Shown: positions 15,716 through 23,000 of the stretch, in pieces
Layout of the letters: every line of letters begins with the position of its first letter
How positions within the stretch are numbered: position 1 is the first letter of the stretch
Assembly: GCA_016284885.1 (NCBI GenBank)
Contig: JAEEPQ010000010.1
Coordinates: 1 to 33,284 of the forward strand
Direction of reading: 5' to 3'
Source: Desulfovibrio sp.
Lineage (GTDB): Bacteria; Desulfobacterota; Desulfovibrionia; Desulfovibrionales; Desulfovibrionaceae
DNA: 33,284 nt
Position numbers and translations under genes: made by a program
Notes under the pieces: model-generated
The model's input: only the letters and a program-made list of their open reading frames with translations
Told to the model about the DNA's origin: nothing
Databases searched by the model: none

Positions 15716-16375
15716 CTACTGCACGGAGGCGAAGGGGAAATAGCGGTCCTTCGTGTCAACCAGCAGGTAGATGACGTTCACGTCGTTGGGATCGGCAAGA
15801 TAGGCTTTCGGGAAATCCTTCTTGACCACTTCCAGACGCTTCTTGGCCTTCTCGAGGATCTCCTCGCGCTCGCCGAAGGACATGGCGCCGGTGGGACAGG
15901 TCTTGACGCACATGGGCACCATGCCGGCGCCGACGCGGTCAATGCACATGTCGCACTTGGTCAGCATGCCCGTCTTCTCGTCCCTGCGGGGAACGTTGTA
16001 GGGGCAGGCCTCGCGGATGGACTCGCAGTCCTCCGCGCTGAGCTTCTGGGTCATCTCGGTGAAGATGACGGCACCCGTCGCCTCGTCCTGGACAATGGCG
16101 CCTTCCATGGTCATGTCGGCGGTGTCCTTGCAGGGCGGCTGGACGCAGTGGCGGCACTGTTCGGGGAAGAAGTTCCAGTGAACAACGCCCTTTTCGTCCA
16201 TGTAGTCGTTAAAGCGGACGATCTTCAAGTTGTAGGGGTTCAGCTCCGGCGGATTCTGGTGCGAACCGGTCTGCTTCGTGTCGTTAGCAGGCAGATTGTG
16301 CCAATCCTTGCAGGCCAGCTGGCAGCCACGACATGCCGTGCACCGAGAAGTGTCTACAAAAAAAGCTTTCGGCAT
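15716..16375 (-). CDS. fdhB: Formate dehydrogenase beta subunit (Fe-S electron transfer)
   Basis: This 219-residue subunit passes electrons from the catalytic subunit to periplasmic cytochrome c3. Thirteen cysteines are present. Twelve of them fit three [4Fe-4S] clusters: C12/C15/C18 with C160, C22 with C141/C144/C156, and C74/C77/C82 with C124; C117 is extra. Size and cluster count match the soluble two-subunit FdhAB of Desulfovibrio rather than the longer, membrane-anchored FdnH. There is no signal peptide, so it should be exported piggy-back with the Tat signal of FdhA. AAGGAG precedes ATG 16375. It follows fdhA by 50 bases that contain a strong stem-loop. Confidence 0.94.
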   Translation of the reverse strand: MPKAFFVDTSRCTACRGCQLACKDWHNLPANDTKQTGSHQNPPELNPYNLKIVRFNDYMDEKGVVHWNFFPEQCRHCVQPPCKDTADMTMEGAIVQDEATGAVIFTEMTQKLSAEDCESIREACPYNVPRRDEKTGMLTKCDMCIDRVGAGMVPMCVKTCPTGAMSFGEREEILEKAKKRLEVVKKDFPKAYLADPNDVNVIYLLVDTKDRYFPFASVQ

Positions 16376-16392
16376 AGTATTGCTCCTTGAAT

Positions 16393-16419
16393 GGGGGCCC
16401 TCCGCAGGGGAGGGCCCCC
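16393..16419 (-). promoter_or_regulatory. Intercistronic stem-loop between fdhA and fdhB
   Basis: An 11-base stem (GGGGGCCCTCC with GGAGGGCCCCC) with a five-base loop lies just before the fdhB ribosome site. There is no T-run. It probably protects or processes the fdhA mRNA end and adjusts the ratio of the two subunits. Confidence 0.55.
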
Positions 16420-16425
16420 GCTTCG

Positions 16426-19400
16426 CTAGCCAATTTCGGTGAGCTTGTCTGCCTTGTGCAGGTTAACCATGCAGGCCTTGTCTTCCTGAATGAAGGTATT
16501 CGGGTCAAGGACCATGGTGGTCAGCCTGTTGGTGGAGTCGCCGCACTTGGGCGTCAGCCAGCCGTAGGCGAAGGGCATGCCCACGAGGTGGACGGTCTTG
16601 CCCATGATCTTGAACGGACGGATACGGTAGGTGACCATGGCAATGGCTTCCACCTTGCCGCGGACGCTTTCCAGAATGACGCCGTCGCCGTTCTTGATGC
16701 CCTTTTCCTTGGCAAGCTCAGGGCTCATCTCCACGTAGAGCTGGGGCTCGGCCTCCAGCAGGCCGGGGGTGTTGCGGGTTTCGCCGCCGCCACACCAGTG
16801 CTCGGTCATGCTGTAGGTGGTCAGCACGATGGGGTACTTCGAATCGCCCGGAGCGGCCATCTGCTTCATGTCCTCGCCGAAGTAGCGGAAGACGGGCGAG
16901 CTGAGCTGCTTGGAGAAGGGGTTGGTCTTGAGCGGCGTCTCGACGGGCTCGTACTGTTCGGGGAAGGGACCGTCCTCGCGGCCGGGGCCGTAGAGGTGGC
17001 CGACGCCGTCGGCGCACATGATGTAGGGCAGCCTGCCCTTTTCCTTGTCCGCCAGAGGCGCGCCGCCGCCGTCGACGACGTCGCCGACCCATTTCTTGGC
17101 CGTCTCGTCCCACATGATGACGGGCAGGTCAGGATTCCAGGGCTTGCCCTTCACGTCGACCGAAGCGCGGTTGTAGAGCACTCGGCGGTTGACCGGCCAG
17201 CACCAGGACCAGTTCGGGTAGATGCCGAGCTTTTCCTGCATGGGGGTCTGGCTGAGGTCGCGACGCTTGGCCTTGTTGCCGCCTTCCTCGGTGTAGCTGT
17301 TGCAGTAGAGCCAGTTGAGCGAGGAGGTCGTGCCGTCGGCCTTGAGGTCCATGAACTTGTCGACGAGCTGGCCCTTGCGGAAGGTCTTGTCGCCGGCCGT
17401 GACATCGGCCTCGTAGTAGCCGTTGATACGCTTGGTCCACTCTTCAGCCTTGAAGTCCTCGGGCCAGCGGAGACCCAGGATGGGCTCCTTGTGCACGCCG
17501 CCTTCGGCCTTGTAGAGTTCGCGGACCTTGTTCATCAGCGGAACCATGATGTGGCCGAAGTCGCGGGCTTCGCCCTGCGGCTCGATAGCCTTGTCGAACC
17601 ACTGCAGCCAGCGGCCGGAGTTGCTGATGGTGCCTTCCTTCTCGATGCGGTGGGCAGAGGGAAGGAGGAAGACTTCGGTCTTGATGGTCGCAGGATCGAC
17701 GCCGGGACGGTGCCAGTTGTCGGTCGTCTCGGAGTTGTGCACTTCGCAGCCGACCATCCACTCGAGGTTGTCGAGGGCCGCGCGCACCTTATGGGTGTGC
17801 GGGAAGCTCTGGCAGGGGTTGACGCCGAAGACGAAGCCACCCTTCATCTTCTTCTGCTTGCACTGCTCGATCGCCCAGTAGTACGAGTAGTTCTGGCCGG
17901 GCTCGAGTTTGGCCAGCCAGTCGTAGCCGAAGCCGTTCTCCTTGGTGGCGGCGTCGCCGAACCAGCCCTTGAAGAGGCTCACGATGTACTTGGGGTTGTT
18001 GGCCTTCCAGTTGGTGCTCTGCGGGCGCGTGGGGGCAGGCGTGTTGGCCTTGATGTACTCGTCAAGGGTCTGCCAGTTGGCGCGCGGGGTGGGGAAGTAG
18101 CCCGGCAGGGAGTCCCACAGGATGGTGTGGTCCGTGGAGCCCTGCACGTTGGGCTCGCCGCGGAGGGCGTTGATGCCGCCGCCGGCAACGCCGATGTTGC
18201 CCAGAAGCAGCTGGACGATGGCGGAGGTGCGGATGTTCTGCACGCCAGTGGTGTGCTGGGTCCATCCAAGGGCGTACAGGATGGTGCCAGCCTTCTCAGG
18301 CTTGCCCGTCGCAGTGAACTGCTTGTACACCTTGAGGATGTTTTCCTTGCTCACGCCGGTCACCTGGGAGACCAGGTCAACTTTGTAGCGGGAGTAGTGC
18401 TTTTTCAGCAGGTTGATGACGCAGCGGGGGTTCTTCAGGGTGGGATCCGAGACGATCATGCCCTTGTCGTCCTTCTCGAAGGCCCAGAAGGACTTGTCGT
18501 ACTTGCGCGTCTTGGGATCGTAGCCGCTGAAGACGCCGTCCTTGAAGTCGAACTTTTTGCCGACCACGAAGGAAGCGTTGGTGTAGTTCTTGACGTACTC
18601 CTCCTGATAGAGCTTGTTCTGGAGGATGTAGTTGACCATGCCGCCGAGGAAGGCGATGTCCGTGCCGGAACGGATCGGCACGTGGTAGTCGCAGCGGGCG
18701 GACGTACGAGAGAACTTGGGGTCGACATGGATCAGCGTGGCGCCCTTCTTTTCCTTGGCGCGCAGCACCCACTTGAAAGAAACGGGGTGATGCTCGGCGC
18801 AGTTGCTGCCCATGATGAGAACGCAGTCAGCGTTGCCAATATCAATCCAGTGGTTTGTCATTGCACCACGGCCGAACGACTCTGCCAGAGCCGCAACAGT
18901 GGGGCTGTGTCAAACTCGGGCCTGGTGATCAAGACTCGCAATTCCCAGGCCTTTAAGTGCTTCTTGAATACAGGCGCATTCCTCGTTCGAAGCGTGCGAG
19001 GTGCCCATCCAGAAAATGGTCTCCAAACGGTTGACGGTCCGGCCCTTGTCGTCCTTGACGATCATGCTCTCGTCGCGCGTCTTCTTGATGCGCTTGGCAA
19101 TCTCGGTCAGGGTCCAGTCCCAGTCCTTCTCTTCCCAATGATCGCTTCCGGGCGCACGGTACTGGGGCTTCAGAATCCTGCCGTGCTTGCCGGTATACAT
19201 GCTGTAGAGAGAGGCGCCCTTGGCGCACAGAGATCCCTCGTTGATGGGGAAGTCCGGGTCGCCTTCGGTGGAAATCAGCTGGCCGTCCTTGACGTGCGCG
19301 ATGATCTGACAGCAGACCGCGCAGAAGGGACAGACGCTGTGGACTTCCTTGGCGCCTTCAATCTTCAGCGAGCGGGCGTAGGCATGGGCCTCTTTGAGGC

Positions 19401-19479
19401 TGAAGCCCATGTGGCCCAGCGAAAGGGCAAGGACGCCAGCGCCTATGCCCTTTAAAAAGCTTCGCCGAGTACTCTTCAT
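16426..19479 (-). CDS. fdhA: Selenocysteine-containing formate dehydrogenase alpha subunit
   Basis: FdhA oxidises formate to CO2 (and can reverse it) at a Mo or W bis-pyranopterin centre in the periplasm. The frame is interrupted by one in-frame TGA (codon 190, 18910-18912) lying exactly where the catalytic selenocysteine is expected, between ASLDHQARV and HSPTVAALAESFGRG; read through, it gives 1017 residues, the usual size. A Tat signal with RRSFLK at residues 5-10 and a hydrophobic stretch follow the start. One [4Fe-4S] site is C50-xx-C53 with C56 or C57 and C85. The C-terminal half carries the pterin-binding folds (GNADCVLIMGSN, then the DMSO-reductase-type C-domain). The ATG at 19479 is used because it begins the Tat signal; GAGG lies eight bases upstream. 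fdhB follows directly. Confidence 0.95.
18868..18912 (-). promoter_or_regulatory. UGA selenocysteine codon with bacterial SECIS-like hairpin
   Basis: The codon is TGA and the bases after it closely follow the order seen in E. coli fdhF: CACAGCCCC, then GTTGC, then a loop beginning GGCTCT, then GCAG. A short upper stem TTGC/GCAG closes a seven-base loop with leading GG. This is the element SelB recognises. The lower stem is poor by eye and needs folding to confirm. Confidence 0.75.
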
Positions 19480-19500
19480 GAGTATATCCTCTTTATATAG

Positions 19501-19535
19501 GTTTCGCGGAGGGCACAGCACCCTCCCGCGGAAAC
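19501..19535 (-). promoter_or_regulatory. Stem-loop in the fdhA leader
   Basis: On the minus strand GTTTCCGCGG pairs with CCGCGAAAC (one base bulged), extended by AGGG/CCCT around a seven-base loop. It ends about 20 bases before the fdhA start. A second, weaker GCGG/CCGC hairpin precedes it. No T-run follows, so it would act on stability or translation, perhaps in response to metal or cofactor; that is inference. Confidence 0.55.
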
Positions 19536-19579
19536 TCCCCCCAATGCGGGCACAGGCCGCCTCAAGGGGTTACTGCAAC

Positions 19580-19606
19580 ATTATAGTGGAATTCGTGACA
19601 AGGCAA
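19580..19606 (-). promoter_or_regulatory. Probable sigma-70 promoter of fdhA
   Basis: On the minus strand a perfect -10 TATAAT (19580-19585) follows TTGCCT (19601-19606) after 15 bases, slightly short. Transcription would start about 95 bases before the fdhA ATG and include the leader stem-loops. Confidence 0.5.
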
Positions 19607-19659
19607 GCCTCTCTATGGTTTTTTTCTGGAAAATCCGGTCTCTGCCCACGCTGGCGATG

Positions 19660-19696
19660 CATTGCAGCTTAATCTGGACTATTCTTGTCTGCAATG
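19660..19696. promoter_or_regulatory. Inverted repeat, possible operator
   Basis: CATTGCAG (19660-19667) and CTGCAATG (19689-19696) are perfect inverted copies 21 bases apart, upstream of the fdhA promoter and within reach of the macroglobulin gene. The form suits a dimeric regulator binding two half sites. No regulator gene is nearby. Confidence 0.4.
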
Positions 19697-20001
19697 TCCC
19701 GACTGAGCCACCAAAAAGCCTTCCGCTACCCTTGTTTTTCAGCTCCTTTTCGCCTTTTGCATGCAATTCTCAAGAACAGTTCCAGAGTCTAGCTCCTGCC
19801 GGAGAAACACGCTTTTTTTGAAAACGAGTTTCATAGACTGCGTCTACAGCACAGATACGGAAAAATCCACGCTTCGCCTTCTTTGCATTCGTGACCACGC
19901 CCCTTCTGCTCCGCAGGCCCAGCATGCATGAGCTTTTTTAGAACTTGCCTAGCAACGGATCTTGGGCTAGTGAACAAATGAATTGCCTTTCTTAAGGAGC
20001 T

Positions 20002-20022
20002 CCGGCCTCAGGCCGGCGTTTT
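20002..20022 (+). terminator. Leader hairpin before the macroglobulin gene
   Basis: CCGGCC and GGCCGG pair around TCA, followed by CGTTTT, about 35 bases before the start codon. It looks like a small attenuator, or the end of a short transcript, in the leader. Confidence 0.4.
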
Positions 20023-20054
20023 CTGATTTCCAACACCGACAAGGAGCAGGCGAC

Positions 20055-23000
20055 ATGACGAGACCGTTTCGCTTTCTGCTTGCCTTCCTGATGGTCCAGC
20101 TTCTGTGCGCAACAGGCGCATGGGCCGGCCCCTCCTATTGGAAGGTGACCACTTCTAACCCCGCCTCCGATTCCTGGCGCAACGGCCTGACCATCCACTT
20201 CGGCCTTGACGAAGCCCTGTGCAAAAAGAAGTACGGCGAATCCTGGCCGCAGCAGTGCGCGGCACCTGCGCTCGGCGAGTCGGGCGCGCTGGAGACCGGC
20301 GTCGAGATGGTTCCCAAGACCGAAGGCGAATGGCGCTGGCAGAGCTCCACGAGCCTGCGCTTCATTCCCAAGAAGCGACTCGCAGCCGGCACCAGCTACC
20401 AGGTGAAGCTGGCAGGCCTTTCCCTGTCGCCGCGCATCGTGCTCTCGAACACCGTCCTCGGCTACACCACCCAGCCACAGGCCGTGTCCGCCAGCCGCGA
20501 GACCGTCTGGGTCGATCCCTCGGCCAAGGGCATGCACGCCGTCTCCCTCCCCCTGCAGTTCATCTGGCCTGTCAATCCCGAGGACATCGAGCGCCGCTTC
20601 CGCGCGCAGGCGAACGACCCTGCCTCAGGCCTCGCCTTCGGCCAGCCCCGCTTCGTGTGGAACGAGGCCTGCGACAGCGTCGTTGTCAACCTCCCCGTGG
20701 CCAGCCTGCCCCGCGACAATGCCACCGCCACCGCCACGCTCAGCGGCATGACATCATTTTTCTGGAAGAACGGCCTTCGCACGGTGCAGACGCAGGGCTC
20801 CCGCGACATGCGGGCATCCTTCAAGGTCACCGGACAAAGCTCCATCATGGACGTAAAGAGGGTCAACCTCACCGGCGACTACGACGAGGCCCTCAACCAC
20901 CGCTACGTCGTGGAGATCACCACTTCTCTGCACGTCAAGCCGGAAGATCTGCTCGAGCATCTGGAGGCCATCGAGCTGCCGAAGCGCGACGCCGAGGCTG
21001 CCGGCAAGGATTTCGACTGGACCAAGCTGACCCGCATCGCCACCGCCGATCTCCAGAACGGCAGGAAGCTTGAACTCAAGCTCCTCTCCGCCAGCGACCC
21101 CAACGACAAGATACGCTTCGCCGTCAAGGCCGAGGAAGGCCGCTGCGTCTGCTTCCACTTCAACGCAGGCCTGGCTGCCACCAGCGGCCACAAGCTGGCT
21201 AGCGACAGGAACTACATCCTCAAGGCGCCCCAGCTGGGCCATCAGGCCGCCTTCCTCCAGCCCGGCAACATCCTGACGCTCTCCGGCGAGAAGAAGCTCG
21301 ACCTCTACGCCAGAGGCATCGACGCCATCGAATGGAAGGCGCGCCGCATCCGCGCCCCCTTCTTCGCCCTCATGGCCAAGCAGAAGGGCTTCTCCTCCAC
21401 CGACGAGGACACGGAAGCCGACACTGATTCCATGAGCGACACCCTTGCCGGCACCATCCCGGTCAAGGCGGAAAAGCCGGGCCAGGCCTCCTTCCCGGTT
21501 CTCGACCTCGCCCCCGTGCTCCAGAACCATGACAATGACGCCCGCGGCCTCATGGAGATCGAAATCGCCGGCATGAAGAACGGCGAGACCCAGGCAAGCC
21601 AGAGACGCCTCGTGCTCGTCTCCGACCTCGGCCTCAGGGTAAAGAAGACCGCCTCCGGCGCCTTCGTTGTCTTCGTGCAGAACCAGGCCACGGGCGAACC
21701 CGTCAAGGACTGCGCCGTCAGCCTGCTCTCGAGGAACGGCACGGCCGCTGCCCAGGCCAAGACCGGAACCGACGGCAAGGCCGAACTTCCCGCCTCCAGC
21801 CTCGCCGGCGAGAAGGAGCCTGTCGCCGTCACCGCCGAAGTCGCGGGCGACCTCGCCTGGCTCTCGCTGAAGGAGCCCTCCCGCAGGCTCGACATGAGCG
21901 CCTTCGACGTTCAGGGCAGGCACTGCGTGGAAGACGGCCTCATCGCATCCGTCTTCTCCCAGCGCGGCATTTACATGCCCGGCGAAACACTCCACTTCGG
22001 CACCGTGGTACGCCGCTTCGACTGGGAGCCCCTGCCCAAGGGCCTGCCGCTGGAAGCCGTGCTCACCAGCCCCTCCGGCTCCACCGTCCTGCGCCGCACC
22101 TTCGAGGCCGGCTCCGACGGTCTGGCCGAGCTTTCCTGGGCCTCTCCCTCCGACGCGCCCACCGGCACCTACCGTCTTGACGTGACCCTCGCTGGCAGGC
22201 AGGACGACGCGCCCGTGCTCGGCAGCTGCGAGACCCGCATCGAAGAGTTCGAGCCCGACACCCTAGCCATGAAGACCGAACTTTCGCCCAAGACGCCCAA
22301 GGGCTGGATCCGCACCGGCCAGGGCGCCGAGCCCGTGTCCGCCAAGATCCGCCTCACCACCCTCTACGGCAACGAGGCGGCCGGCCACAGGGTGAGCGCG
22401 AGCTTCGTCGCCAACCCCGCCCGGCTGCGCTTCAAGGGCTTTGAAGACTATACCTTCTTCGACTCCACGCCTCCGCTCTCCGAAAGCGCCACCACCGATC
22501 TCCCCGACACCAGCACCGCCAAGGACGGCTCCGCCGAGTTCGCGCTTCCGCTCGAAGGCTACCGCGGCACCTTCCAGGGCTCCGTGCACATCGAAGGCTT
22601 CGAGGCCGCCGGCGGCAAGGCCATTACCCGCAACGTCGACGCACTCTTCTCCCCGCTAGCCTGCGTGCTCGGCTGGAAGCCCATAGACGAGGCCAACAAC
22701 CTCGACTACGTCTCCCAGAACGCCAAGGCCGCCCTCAGCTTCATCGCTCTGGACAACGACCTCAACCCCGTCGACCTCAAGGACGTTGCCGTCACCTTGT
22801 CCCACAGGCGCTACGTCAACTCCCTGGTCATCGATGCCAGGGGCGAGTACCGCTACGACTCGACCCCAGTCGACAGCGTGGTCTCCACGAGCAAGGCGAC
22901 AGTCGCCAAGGACGGCGCAACCATCCCGCTCGCCACCGGCAATGCCGGCGACTTCCTGCTCACCATCAAGGGCGCCGACGGCGCCGTGCTGGCCAGCATC

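Larger units (their letters stand above)
19480..20054. other. Divergent intergenic region between fdhA and the macroglobulin gene
   Basis: This 575-base stretch is clearly richer in A and T than the genes on either side. It contains the fdhA leader hairpin, a good -10 box for fdhA, an eight-base inverted repeat, several T- and A-runs, and a GC hairpin with a short T-run just before the macroglobulin gene. Small reading frames in it lack ribosome sites and are not believed. It probably controls both divergent units. Confidence 0.6.

Noticed and set aside
18862..18912. fdhA as a broken pseudogene
   Set aside because: The only stop is a UGA at the catalytic Sec position, sequence on both sides stays in frame and conserved, and a SECIS-like element follows.
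16387..19455. A 1022-codon open frame antisense to fdhA
   Set aside because: Low-complexity Val/Gly/Leu/Ala/His product with no recognisable fold; the sense strand is a full formate dehydrogenase.
19651..19666. A sigma-54 promoter (TGGCGATGCATTGCA)
   Set aside because: The GG to GC spacing is one base too short and the -24 box is imperfect.
19581..19821. Small ORFs on both strands in the fdhA/macroglobulin gap
   Set aside because: No ribosome sites, no recognisable motifs, and they lie on probable regulatory DNA.
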